In this document: in pieces, positions 52,255 through 61,197 of the stretch
How the letters are laid out: the number at the start of each line of letters is the position of its first letter
How positions within the stretch are numbered: position 1 is the stretch's first letter
Assembly: GCA_014584395.1 (NCBI GenBank)
Contig: JACTMY010000013.1
Coordinates: forward strand, 124,001-188,000
From: Planctomycetota bacterium
Lineage (GTDB): Bacteria > Planctomycetota > Planctomycetia > Gemmatales > HRBIN36
Reading direction: 5' to 3'
Length of the DNA: 64,000 nt
Translations under genes and position numbers: made by a program
The notes under the pieces: model-generated
What the model saw: only the letters and a program-made list of their open reading frames with translations
Told to the model about the DNA's origin: nothing
Database searches by the model: none

Positions 52255-54627
52255 TTAATCTTCTTCCTCTTCTGATGCCCCTGCCAGCTTCATGATCTCA
52301 GCTTCCGTCAAATCGCGTTTGAAAATGCAGCATTCGTCCAACTCGCCTTTGAGGAAGGCTCGATTCTTGAATGCAAAGCCGCGCTGGCTCTTGGCCCAGT
52401 GCAAATCCGCACCCCAGGCACGGGCGGAGGTGGTCACGCTGCTGGAACCATTCAAGGGATTATGGGTAGTCATGTTGGCCATGAGAAAGCCTGGTTTGCC
52501 GTCGATGTAAAGGACCATGTCGCCGGAACGCTTGCGGATCAGGGCGATGTGATGCCATTCGCCATTGGTGATCCGTTTGCCGCGAATTTCTGCCGGTGCA
52601 TCCATGTCCGTGCGGCGGTCGTCCCGGATTTGCGCGATCACCATGCCGCCCATGTCCACATTGACGCTAATGAGAGGGCCGCCGTTGTCGATGTCGCGCT
52701 GAGCGAAAATCACACCCGGGGAATGCGTGCGCACCCAGCAGGCATAGGTGAACGGTTCGCGGGCCTTGTAATTGAAAGCGTCGCCTTCGAAGGAGACATA
52801 GCTATCATTCCCAGTCAAATGCACGGCCTTGCCGCGCACACCAGGCACGATGCTGCCATTTTGGATCGTGGCTTCGTAGCTTTGGCTGGCTTCATCCGCG
52901 ACGGTGTCGCCGTCAGACTTGTCGAACGACCAATATACGAGCAAATCGGGAATGTCCTTGGGCGAAAAGATCTTGCCGATCGTGCGGGGAGGAGCGTCAA
53001 ACGTTGATGGCGGCATGTTGGGTCGGCCGCGGTCGCGCTGGCCGCCGATCGGAGGGCGCGGATCGGGCATGTTGTCCGGCATGGCCGGCTGCGCCGGGTT
53101 GAGGCCGGCCAGGTGTTTGAATTCCAATTGGTGAATGGCACTGGTGTCAGTCTTGCGGTCGTTCTGCTCGTAGATCACCTGATAGGCGAGCTTAAAGGCT
53201 TTGTCTTCCTTCCAATCGAGCGGACCTTGAGCCACGTAACCCTCGGGCTTGCGGATCATGTTGATTCGCTGGGCCTTTTGAATGAGTTGTCCCGAGCCAT
53301 TAGGATTATCGTTAATTTCAAAATCTTGATCAAGCGCAACCGCCTTGATGAGCAAGTAGGCGCCGGTGATGCTGCGGCGGAAATCGATGACGGGAGCAAC
53401 AGCCTCGACTTGAAACTGCTGACCCTCTTGCTTGACGAAGAACTGCACGGCGCCTTTTTCCTTGTTTTGGATGAGGGCCTGAATCTGTTGCGGATGGATG
53501 AGATTGCCGATGTTGGTTCCCAAGAGGATCGATTCCGCGACGCCGACCAGCCTGCCCTCGGCATCGACGGCCGGTCCGCCGCTGTTGCCCGGGTTCAGGT
53601 CGCATTCCACTTGCAGTTTGCGGATGCCGCCGCGAAAATCGCGCTGAATGGCGGAAAGGGTTCCTTGCTTGACCTGGACGGCCGGGTTGGCGCGCCCCTC
53701 GGCCAACTCCGCGCCAAAGGGGAAGCCGAAAAAGTAAAGCCGCTGCGTCTCCACCAACTCGCGGGGCGCTTCAATTGAGAGCGGCTCAGCCCGAAACGCG
53801 CCGATGTCCGCCGCGAGCAGGGCCAGATCCGGTTCCCGGCTGCTGGCGAGAATCGAAGCCCGGACCGTTCTCTCCTGCCCCGTTCCGCTGCCTAGCACCA
53901 AAGAGATCGAAGCTTGAGGACGGGGTCCAATCGGCGGGAAACGGGGGCCGAATTCGAAGGGATTGCGTTCACGCCGCTTCTCAAGGTCGGGGGAGATGAC
54001 GTGCTGATTGGTGATGAAATAGGCCGTCTGGCCGTCGCGGTGAATGAGGAAGCCCGTGCCGGTTGCTGAGTCCATGCCGACCTGGACCTTAACGTAAACC
54101 GTCGCGGATTTGACGCGTTCGAGGACGTCGCGATTGAGGGGGACAGCGGGAAGCGGTCCCTTGTTGCCTTGGCCCTGTCCGCGCGGCCCGCGGCGCGGGA
54201 AATTGGGCGCCGCATCATTGTCATCATCGTCGTTGAGGTTGCCGAAGAAATTATTGCCGTTGTTACCTTGGTTCATACCGACAAATATCGACGCTCCCAC
54301 CACGGCCAAGACGACCACGAGGATCAAGCTAAACGCCAGGATGGGCGAGCTGGCCTTGACGGGCTGGCGCGGGCGGCGCGGTTTGTCGCGCTTGGGCTTG
54401 GGTTCCGTCCATTCTCGATCCGCCAGGTCATGTTCGGGCTGGTGCTTGGCCTTGGCGACCGTCCGGGGAGGCGGCGGTGTGTAGCTGGCCGCGGCCGAGG
54501 CGGTAAGCGTTCCCGGGATCGAAAAGGTATACCCGCATGATGGGCATTGGGCCCGCTTCCCTGCGGCGGATTGAGGGAGTATCAGTTTCTGTTGACACAC
54601 TTCGCAATGCAGGATCATTTGTTGCAT
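52255..54627 (-). CDS. zinc-ribbon, trypsin-like protease and LamG fusion protein
   Basis: 790 residues from ATG at 54627. N-terminal zinc ribbon (LHCEVCQQKLILPQSAAGKRAQCPSCG), a membrane helix (SPILAFSLILVVVLAVVGASIFVGM, ~95-119), a serine protease of HtrA/S1 type: GTGFLIHRDGQTAYFITNQHVI (His), REPDLALLAADIG (Asp), DLNPGNSGGPAVDAEGRLVGV (Ser). Then a linker and a LamG/concanavalin-like domain from ~560 (LVYWSFDKSDGDTVADEAS, YACWVRTHSPGVIFAQ, WHHIALIRKRSGDMVLYIDGKPG). The protease would work outside the membrane and the LamG part bind a sugar or protein. Third ribbon protein in the window. Confidence 0.88.
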   Translation of the reverse strand: MQQMILHCEVCQQKLILPQSAAGKRAQCPSCGYTFSIPGTLTASAAASYTPPPPRTVAKAKHQPEHDLADREWTEPKPKRDKPRRPRQPVKASSPILAFSLILVVVLAVVGASIFVGMNQGNNGNNFFGNLNDDDDNDAAPNFPRRGPRGQGQGNKGPLPAVPLNRDVLERVKSATVYVKVQVGMDSATGTGFLIHRDGQTAYFITNQHVISPDLEKRRERNPFEFGPRFPPIGPRPQASISLVLGSGTGQERTVRASILASSREPDLALLAADIGAFRAEPLSIEAPRELVETQRLYFFGFPFGAELAEGRANPAVQVKQGTLSAIQRDFRGGIRKLQVECDLNPGNSGGPAVDAEGRLVGVAESILLGTNIGNLIHPQQIQALIQNKEKGAVQFFVKQEGQQFQVEAVAPVIDFRRSITGAYLLIKAVALDQDFEINDNPNGSGQLIQKAQRINMIRKPEGYVAQGPLDWKEDKAFKLAYQVIYEQNDRKTDTSAIHQLEFKHLAGLNPAQPAMPDNMPDPRPPIGGQRDRGRPNMPPSTFDAPPRTIGKIFSPKDIPDLLVYWSFDKSDGDTVADEASQSYEATIQNGSIVPGVRGKAVHLTGNDSYVSFEGDAFNYKAREPFTYACWVRTHSPGVIFAQRDIDNGGPLISVNVDMGGMVIAQIRDDRRTDMDAPAEIRGKRITNGEWHHIALIRKRSGDMVLYIDGKPGFLMANMTTHNPLNGSSSVTTSARAWGADLHWAKSQRGFAFKNRAFLKGELDECCIFKRDLTEAEIMKLAGASEEEED

Positions 54628-54636
54628 GGACGTCAC

Positions 54637-55078
54637 TTCGCCCTATTTGAATAGGAATAAGCCCGGGTCGTTTCGTCCGGACGGGTGCAAGGCCTGGCCG
54701 ACGAACCACTCGGGTCCGCGGCTTCGCCTCATCATACCGCCGACAGTGTCGCTCAGACAAGCGCTTTTGTCCATATTGATCGTGAGGCTCTTTCTCAAAA
54801 GGAAGATCTGCAGGGAGCCTTTCAGTCAGGAAGCCGACGAGGCATTGCTGCGCATCCTTTATGTTTCAACCGATGATGCAAGACCATGCCGCAGCCAAGC
54901 TTTTCGGCTTGGAGGGAATCGTCGCTACTTGGAGTGAACGAGTGGGACGAACAGCAGGGTGGTTCGTGTTTCGTTTGAAGGGGCGATCCCCACCACCTTG
55001 CCGACGAGCAGCGGGATGCCCCGCCAAGCCGGCTACGCGTCCGCGTCCCGAACCCGGTCAACTCCGTTACCCCTAGCG
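54637..55078. other. intergenic stretch, 442 bases, one hairpin, no supported gene
   Basis: CCAAGC-TTTTCG-GCTTGG at 54895-54912 is a six-bp stem. A 71-codon frame at 54861-55076 spans it but has no family, no ribosome site and Pro/Arg-rich composition, so it is not called. The divergent upstream region of the protease gene lies at the left edge. Confidence 0.35.
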
Positions 55079-56962
55079 CTATTGAAAACTCCTCTCGATG
55101 AGATCGAGCATGTCGCGGTTGAGGTTGCGCAGGGCCTCGGCGGTCTTCTCGATCTGTTCCGCCTTCTGTTGATCTTCGTCGCTGCTGTTGGTCTGCAGGG
55201 CGTTGAGCACGTTGTTCATGTTCGTGAGGTGATCCACATTGGCTTTGTACAACAATTGAGCGCCCAGGTAGTCGCCATGCTTATTGAGCACCTCGACGTG
55301 CTTTTCCAGATCTTCCATGAGATCGAGCAAATTTTCCCATTTCCGCTTGGGCCAATATTTAGTGATGTACTCGCGCGCCGTGCGATGCTCGGCGTCCTTG
55401 ACCGACCAGGCTTTCTTGAGGCGATCGAGCCGGGAGACGAACATGGGGTTCTTCTCCATCTTGATCGCTTCCTCATAGAGGGTGATGGCCTTGTCGAAGT
55501 TGAGGTTGTCCTCTTCTTGCCGCCCTTCGTTGAATTTCTTGCGCGCCGGGCTGGGGTCGCGTTCGTCCTTGACGTATTCCTCCATCCGCTGGGCGGCGTC
55601 GAGGAGGACCTTAAGGTGGCTTTCGGCTTCCTTGATCTTCGAGGCGGCGATCGGCCCCGCGTCCTTGGCCTTCTCCTCGAGCGGCTTGAGCCGCGTAGTC
55701 AGGTCGGCCACTTCGGTGCGAATGTCCTTGGCCAGGGTTTCCAGGGTCTCCAACACCTTGGCCCCTTCGCCCTTTTGCCGCAATTCGGGGACGACGCGCT
55801 CATAAACGTCCTGCACCCGATTGCGCATTTCATACACGGTGCTGATCCAGGGACGCAGGTCGTATTCGAAGTCGGCGTACTTTTCCGCTTCGGCGCTGCC
55901 GACGAGCTTGATCTCCGCCGCCTGATCGTCGAACAGAGCCACGGGGATGTTGACGCTGAAGCGGCCATATTGGAAGCGGGCGAAGGCGACGTGGGAAAAC
56001 AGCTCCGTGGAACGAATGCGGCCGGTGTTGTCCGTGGCGCCCAGCTTAATAGGCGGCCGGGTGATGACGTCCTGTTCGCTGGGATAACCGCCGGGGTAAA
56101 TTTGGACTTCGCAGCCGGCGATGGGTTCGTTGGTTTTTAGATCGGTCACGCGGACATAAAGCGGTGCCCGCCGGGTGCCGAGCTTGATGGCGCGGAAGCC
56201 GATGACGCCGCGATCGCGGCGGAACGGGTCCTTTTGCCGGGAAAAGAGCCGGCCCGTGCACTGCCCGTCTGAGCCGACGCCGGTGACAAACAGGAAGGAA
56301 TCGAGGACGCGGCTGCCCATGATTTGGCCTTGGCGGGCGTCATTGTAGAGGCGGCAAATGGCGAAGATTTCCCCGTCGCGGACGCGGATGGATTCGGCCT
56401 GGCCGTGCTGGCCTGCCCGCAAGCGAAAGCGCACGGTCGATCCGGTGACCTGGCCAATGCTGGCGGTGAGGCCAAAATCCTTGGCCACCATTAACGACGC
56501 TTCCCGCGCCACCCACATGCGGTCGCTGGTACGCGCCCTTCGCAAGCGGCTGACGTAGCCTGTATCGCCATCCACTTGACGACTTTGCAGTTCGTATTCA
56601 CCATCTTGGTATTCCAGGCGTATGAGATGGATTTTCTGTCCAGTGATCGGATGGACATTGTCCAAGGCGCCCCAGCCGCCTGCCACTACTTCCTTCATGT
56701 AGGGGTCCTGCTTGGGATCGCTTGGATCGAACCGAATGACCTCGACCAGGGCGGAGGAACCCAAGTCGCGCTGCAAGGCGTCGCGAATCTCCTCCCGGAT
56801 TTGTTGGATGTATTGCGCCGTCAGCAGCGGATGCTCATCCACCTGCAAAACGACGCGCAGGTGATAAGGGGCTTGCATCGCTGCATCGTCCCACGGATCC
56901 TGGGCTTCAACCAGGCCCCATGACAAGATCAGCAGCAGGGCAGTCAGGCTCAATCGTCGCAT
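55079..56962 (-). CDS. large secreted protein with beta domains and a C-terminal helical/coiled-coil region
   Basis: 627 residues; signal peptide LTALLLILSWGLVEAQD. The N-terminal ~350 residues are beta-rich and include an Ig-like segment (APLYVRVTDLKTNEPIAGCEVQIYPGGYPSEQD, then TDNTGRIRSTELF), resembling carboxypeptidase-regulatory or big domains. The last ~250 residues are helical with a coiled coil (VLETLETLAKDIRTEVADLTTRLKPLEEKAKD) and a TPR-like unit (AITLYEEAIKMEKNPMFVSRLDRLKKA). Function unknown; a periplasmic scaffold is likely. Confidence 0.7.
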   Translation of the reverse strand: MRRLSLTALLLILSWGLVEAQDPWDDAAMQAPYHLRVVLQVDEHPLLTAQYIQQIREEIRDALQRDLGSSALVEVIRFDPSDPKQDPYMKEVVAGGWGALDNVHPITGQKIHLIRLEYQDGEYELQSRQVDGDTGYVSRLRRARTSDRMWVAREASLMVAKDFGLTASIGQVTGSTVRFRLRAGQHGQAESIRVRDGEIFAICRLYNDARQGQIMGSRVLDSFLFVTGVGSDGQCTGRLFSRQKDPFRRDRGVIGFRAIKLGTRRAPLYVRVTDLKTNEPIAGCEVQIYPGGYPSEQDVITRPPIKLGATDNTGRIRSTELFSHVAFARFQYGRFSVNIPVALFDDQAAEIKLVGSAEAEKYADFEYDLRPWISTVYEMRNRVQDVYERVVPELRQKGEGAKVLETLETLAKDIRTEVADLTTRLKPLEEKAKDAGPIAASKIKEAESHLKVLLDAAQRMEEYVKDERDPSPARKKFNEGRQEEDNLNFDKAITLYEEAIKMEKNPMFVSRLDRLKKAWSVKDAEHRTAREYITKYWPKRKWENLLDLMEDLEKHVEVLNKHGDYLGAQLLYKANVDHLTNMNNVLNALQTNSSDEDQQKAEQIEKTAEALRNLNRDMLDLIERSFQ

Positions 56963-57064
56963 CTCTTTGACCTTTCAAGGGAAACCCGGTAAAGGGAATG
57001 GAAGACAAAAAGGCATCCAAACAATTAACGCCGACCTGGGACCGCTGGGTCCCGGCCTGCCTTT

Positions 57065-58387
57065 CTATCTACTTTCGCATGTGCCGCGCAGCTTGTCCAG
57101 ATGCTGAAAGAAAGTGGGGTAGGTTTTCGCGACACAGTCAGGCTCTTGAATGAGAATGCCGGGGACGCGCAGGCCAATGAGGGAGAAGGCCATGGCCAGC
57201 CGGTGGTCGCCATGGGGGTTCAGTGATGCCCCTCGAAGGGGGGCAGGCTCAATGTGCAATCCATCCGGCTGTTCGGTGACGTGTGCCCCCAGGCGGCGTA
57301 ATTCCGCGGCCAGGGCAGCCAAACGATCCGACTCCTTCCATCGTATATGGGCCACGCCGCGTATCGTCGTCGGTCCCTGAGCAAACAGGGCCACCACGGC
57401 CAGGCTCATGACCGTGTCGCTGATGGTGTTCATGTCCACGTCGATCCCCCGCAGCGGACCGCCAACGAGAGTCAAGGTGGGCGGGTTGGCCGTTTCCTCC
57501 ACGGTGCACCCCATCGAGGCGAGCACGTCGACGAAGGCCGCATCTCCCTGCCAGGAAGAGCGATTAAGGCCTTCGATGACCATGCGTCCTCCCGTGATCG
57601 CGGCGCCGGCCAGGAAATAGCTGGCCGAGGAGGCGTCCGGCTCGATCTCTAGCCGCTTGGTGAAATAATGCAAGGGGCGAATGGCAAATGACGCTGGCGG
57701 CGCGGTGGTGAAGAGCGCGGAATCGCTGGTTCGGTCGGCGAAATAGTCCACCACTCGCTGCGTCATTTGCACATAGGGCCAAGATACCAACGGGCCTTCC
57801 ACCGCGATGTCGATCGGGCCAGCGGCTCGCGGGGCCACCATCAACAGCGCACTCAGAAATTGGCTGCTGGCTTCGCCGGAGATGCGGGCTGAACCGCCAG
57901 ACAAGCCTTGCGATTCAATCCGAATCGGCGGGCAGCCCGAGCCGTGGATGCTTTCGGCGTGGACGCCAAGCTGCCTCAGAGCATCAAGTAGCGGTTCGAT
58001 GGGGCGCTGCCGCATGCGCGGAGTGCCGTCCAATTCGAAGCGGCCATGGCCAAGGCTCAGCAATGCCGCAAGAAAGCGGATCGTCGTGCCGGAGTTGCCG
58101 CAGAAGAAGCGGGCTTCCTTCGGCCAGGCGGCGCGCGGCGCGGCGGTGACGCGGAGGATCTCTAAAGTTCGATCCCAGTCGATGGGAATGTTTAACTGGG
58201 CCAGGCAGGCCGCCATGAGTTCGGTGTCCTCGGCGGCCAGGGCATGCGTGAGGATCGTGTCGGCCCCTTGCGGCCCCGGCTCAGCGAGCGCCGCCAAGAT
58301 CATGGCCCGGTTCGTCAAGCTTTTCGAACCGGGCACCCGCACCCGGCCCGAGAGGGGCTGTCGCAGTGGCTCGATCGTCCGCTCCAT
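57065..58387 (-). CDS. aroA: 3-phosphoshikimate 1-carboxyvinyltransferase (EPSP synthase)
   Basis: 440 residues from ATG at 58387; a GTG at 58438 would extend it and overlap the upstream gene by 19 bases. Shikimate pathway: joins phosphoenolpyruvate to shikimate-3-phosphate. Motifs: VPGSKSLTNRAMILAALAEPG (phosphate binding), GNSGTTIRFLAALLSLG, RMRQRPIEPLLDALRQLG, RWKESDRLAALAAELRRLG and HGDHRLAMAFSLIGL near the end. All signature blocks present, full length. Follows the hydrolase gene closely on the same strand. Confidence 0.95.
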   Translation of the reverse strand: MERTIEPLRQPLSGRVRVPGSKSLTNRAMILAALAEPGPQGADTILTHALAAEDTELMAACLAQLNIPIDWDRTLEILRVTAAPRAAWPKEARFFCGNSGTTIRFLAALLSLGHGRFELDGTPRMRQRPIEPLLDALRQLGVHAESIHGSGCPPIRIESQGLSGGSARISGEASSQFLSALLMVAPRAAGPIDIAVEGPLVSWPYVQMTQRVVDYFADRTSDSALFTTAPPASFAIRPLHYFTKRLEIEPDASSASYFLAGAAITGGRMVIEGLNRSSWQGDAAFVDVLASMGCTVEETANPPTLTLVGGPLRGIDVDMNTISDTVMSLAVVALFAQGPTTIRGVAHIRWKESDRLAALAAELRRLGAHVTEQPDGLHIEPAPLRGASLNPHGDHRLAMAFSLIGLRVPGILIQEPDCVAKTYPTFFQHLDKLRGTCESR

Positions 58388-58419
58388 TGCGATTCCGGGC
58401 TTGTGCTCACGATCGCTGG

Positions 58420-59991
58420 TCACTGCTTTTTGATCCACTCGCTGAGGAACTCCAGCACATGAGTGGCGAAGGTTTCCTCGATTTTGCCATATTCGCCGAC
58501 ATGGCCCGTCTCTGTGTGTTGAAAAAGATGATTCAGCTTCGGGAAGGCCTTGATGGTGACGTTCTTGTTGCCGCCTTCCTCTAGGGCCTTGGCAATGGCC
58601 TTCAGATTCTCCTCGCAGGGCACTTGCAGGTCCAACTCGCCGTTAATCGCCAGGACGGGGCAGCGGACTTTGGTCAAGGTAGGGTAAGGATCATAGGACA
58701 GGAAGAAACGCATCCAAGGGGAATTCAGTTGCGCGATCACTGCCTTGTACTGCGTGCGGAATTGTTCCTCAGCATTTTTGTTAGTCTTCTCGTCTTTTGA
58801 CGCTTCTCCACCCGCCAATTGCTGGGCGAATTCCTGCCATTCCTCGGACGTGATTTTGGTGATTTCATCTTCGATGAATTTGAGCATCGCTGCGCTGGCT
58901 TTCTTTTCGTCCGGCTCGTTTTCGATGATGGCCACCATCGCGTTAATCATCCGTTCGCTGCGGTCAAACGCTTTCTGATTCGCTTTGTTCACCTGGGCGA
59001 TCAGGACGCGCTGTTTGCGGAGAATCTCATCGCCGCGTATGCCTGTCCCCGCCAGGAGGACGATAAAGGCCACGTCCGGGGACTCGACGGCGACCATGGG
59101 GGCGATCAGCCCTCCTTCGCTGTGGCCCATAAGGCCGATCTTCTTTGGGTTGATCTCCGGACGAGTTTTCAGATAGTTCACGCAGGCCAAGATGTCGGTG
59201 GCGAAATCGGCCGACGTGGCCTTGGCGAAATTCCCCTTGGATTTGCCGACGCCCCTGTCATCGCAGCGCAGCACGGCAATGCCTTGCCGCGTTAGATGAT
59301 CGGCGATGACCCAAAAAGGCTTGTGGCCAAGAATTTCCTCATCCCGGTTTTGGGGACCCGAGCCGGTGATCATGATGACGGCGGTGAATGGCCCTTGCCC
59401 TTCGGGCAGCGTGAGCGTGCCCGCCAACGTCACCTTTTCCGCTTTGGGATTGTCAATCGTCACTTCCTCGCTCTTGTAAGGAAACGGCGGCTTCGGCTCC
59501 TGCGGTCGATTAAGCACGGTTGGCTTGTCTTTTTTGTGCAGCACCAGCGGGAACTTTTGCATGGCCTGCTCGAACGTACCTTTCAAGGTTTGCTCATCTT
59601 CCGAAAGCTGGGCTGAATAGACGATGCCGCCGAGTTTAAACTCGAGGGTGATTTGATTGTCCTTGACGGTAACGGACGAAAGGGGAAGATCCCGCACCCC
59701 TTGATCCAGGCTGTCCATGGTTCCGGTAAAGCTGCCGTCATTCTTGCGCTTGATCTGAAACCCCAAGCGCAACTCGATGGCGGAGATCTTGAGCGTTCCT
59801 TCCCAAACGCCTTCCATGGGGGATTGGGCACTAGACTTTTCCGGTGGATCCTTTTTCACTTCGTCCGCCTTTGTGTCATCGGCGGCGCACCGGCCATGAT
59901 CCAGACCCATCATCCCGGTCCAGACACATAGACCGACCCATAATGGCAGGAGGATCCAAAAAGCAAGACGCCCATCGCGATGCAACCCCAT
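58420..59991 (-). CDS. exported alpha/beta hydrolase
   Basis: 523 residues; N-terminal signal/anchor (FWILLPLWVGLCVWTGMMG). Residues ~60-150 are a beta-barrel-like accessory domain (MEGVWEGTLKISAIELRLGFQI, TGTMDSLDQGVRDLPLSSV). The hydrolase follows: FTAVIMITGSGPQNRDEE, RQGIAVLRCDDRGVGKSKGNFAKAT, nucleophile elbow GLMGHSEGGLIAPM (Ser), acid LAINGELDLQVP, base His in FPKLNHLFQH. A large helical lid with KASAAMLKFIEDEITK lies between. Probably an esterase or peptidase; substrate unknown. Divergent from the ATP-grasp gene. Confidence 0.87.
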   Translation of the reverse strand: MGLHRDGRLAFWILLPLWVGLCVWTGMMGLDHGRCAADDTKADEVKKDPPEKSSAQSPMEGVWEGTLKISAIELRLGFQIKRKNDGSFTGTMDSLDQGVRDLPLSSVTVKDNQITLEFKLGGIVYSAQLSEDEQTLKGTFEQAMQKFPLVLHKKDKPTVLNRPQEPKPPFPYKSEEVTIDNPKAEKVTLAGTLTLPEGQGPFTAVIMITGSGPQNRDEEILGHKPFWVIADHLTRQGIAVLRCDDRGVGKSKGNFAKATSADFATDILACVNYLKTRPEINPKKIGLMGHSEGGLIAPMVAVESPDVAFIVLLAGTGIRGDEILRKQRVLIAQVNKANQKAFDRSERMINAMVAIIENEPDEKKASAAMLKFIEDEITKITSEEWQEFAQQLAGGEASKDEKTNKNAEEQFRTQYKAVIAQLNSPWMRFFLSYDPYPTLTKVRCPVLAINGELDLQVPCEENLKAIAKALEEGGNKNVTIKAFPKLNHLFQHTETGHVGEYGKIEETFATHVLEFLSEWIKKQ

Positions 59992-60043
59992 GTCTCAACC
60001 CCGCAAGTGGTAAATCGTTTGATCGTTGCTTGGATCACGCCAG

Positions 60044-60066
60044 GATAATGTTAGACAAATGTCTAA
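60044..60066 (+). promoter_or_regulatory. candidate -10 box with overlapping palindromic operator
   Basis: GATAAT at 60044-60049 (TTGATC at 60019, 19 bases away) is followed at once by the perfect palindrome TTAGACA-AA-TGTCTAA (60051-60066), placed where transcription would start. It sits between the divergent hydrolase (starts 59991) and ATP-grasp (starts 60226) genes. The GACAnnTGTC core recalls operators of the BlaI/MecI kind (inference). No regulator gene is adjacent. Confidence 0.5.
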
Positions 60067-60225
60067 ATACAGTCAAGCGGCACCGTGACGAATGGTGTTT
60101 TTCATGGTCCTGTTCAACGCTCATGTCGCATCCATCATACAACGATGCTTGTAAGCGGACGGAACCTCCGAGCGATCATCCGATCATCAAGGAGGCGGTT
60201 CAAAAGGCAGGACGTGGAGCATGCT

Positions 60226-61197
60226 ATGCGGTTGTTTCTGTACGAATATGGCAGCTTGCCCCGCAGGGAAGCATTGCCTGATTCGATTCGGATTGAAGGC
60301 CAGGCCATGCTGAACGCTTTGCGAGAAGATGCACGGCGCACGCCAGGCTGCGAGGCTATGTGGATCGATGCCGCCACGCCGTTGGACCTTGAGCAAGAGC
60401 GGTTGGCTTTGCAGTCCCTGGCCCGTCAAGCCGATGGCTGCATCGTGATCGCGCCCGAATTTTCTGGGCTGCTGGAAACGCGCTGCCGGTGGGTGGAAGA
60501 GGCGGGCGGGAAATGGCTTGGCCCGTCTTCGTCAGCGGTGGTCTTGTGCGGTGACAAATGGCATCTCTATCAGCATTGGGTCAAGCGACACGTTCCTACG
60601 CCGCGTACATGGTTGCCCAAAGACCTGCCTGCTGATCTGCCACCGCTGCTGCACAAGCACCGTTATGGAGCTGGCTCGCTGGCAATCGGCATGGGACTGC
60701 ACCCCGGCCACGGTTCTGAAGCTCCGTCCATGAAGGACGTGCTGTATCAAGCGTTTCATCCGGGTTGGCCAGCCAGTGTCAGCCTCTTGATCGGCCCCGA
60801 TGGTTGGACGTTGCCGCTATTGCCGGGCGAGCAGATGCTTTCCGATGAGGGTAAATTCCAATATCGCGGCGGTCGCTGGCCGCTGTCGCCGCGGCTGCAA
60901 GATCGCGCCGTCGATCTCGCTCGGAAAGCCGTGGCGGGGATACCGGGTTTGCTGGGCTATGTCGGCGTCGATCTCATTTTGGGGGAAGCGGAAGATGGCT
61001 CAAACGATGCGGCCATCGAAATCAATCCCCGATGGACGACGTCGTATCTTGGCCTGCGGCTTATGACAACCGCTTCGATCTTGGAGTTGTTGTTGAGCGT
61101 ATGCGCGGGATATCGGCCAAAACCGCCGCGTTGGGCGGAGGCAGGGATCGAAATCACGCCAGCGGGGCAGGCGTGTCCTTGGCAGAGCGGCTCTTGA
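60226..61197 (+). CDS. ATP-grasp enzyme, MfnD-like
   Basis: 323 residues from ATG at 60226 with GGAG six bases upstream. N-terminal FLYEYGSLPRREALPDSIRIEGQAMLNALREDA resembles the start of tyramine-glutamate ligase-type ATP-grasp proteins used in tetrahydromethanopterin/methanofuran pathways, which some planctomycetes carry. ATP-grasp features: LCGDKWHLYQHWVKRHVPTPRTW, LHKHRYGAGS and, near the C-terminus, GYVGVDLILGEAEDGSNDAAIEINPRWTTSYLGLRL (metal ligands E and N). Substrate is inferred only. Its last 44 bases overlap the 3' end of the convergent decarboxylase gene. Confidence 0.7.
   Translation: MRLFLYEYGSLPRREALPDSIRIEGQAMLNALREDARRTPGCEAMWIDAATPLDLEQERLALQSLARQADGCIVIAPEFSGLLETRCRWVEEAGGKWLGPSSSAVVLCGDKWHLYQHWVKRHVPTPRTWLPKDLPADLPPLLHKHRYGAGSLAIGMGLHPGHGSEAPSMKDVLYQAFHPGWPASVSLLIGPDGWTLPLLPGEQMLSDEGKFQYRGGRWPLSPRLQDRAVDLARKAVAGIPGLLGYVGVDLILGEAEDGSNDAAIEINPRWTTSYLGLRLMTTASILELLLSVCAGYRPKPPRWAEAGIEITPAGQACPWQSGS

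Noticed and set aside
54861..55076. 71-codon frame in the gap upstream of the protease gene
   Set aside because: No ribosome site, Pro/Arg-rich composition, spans a hairpin, no family.
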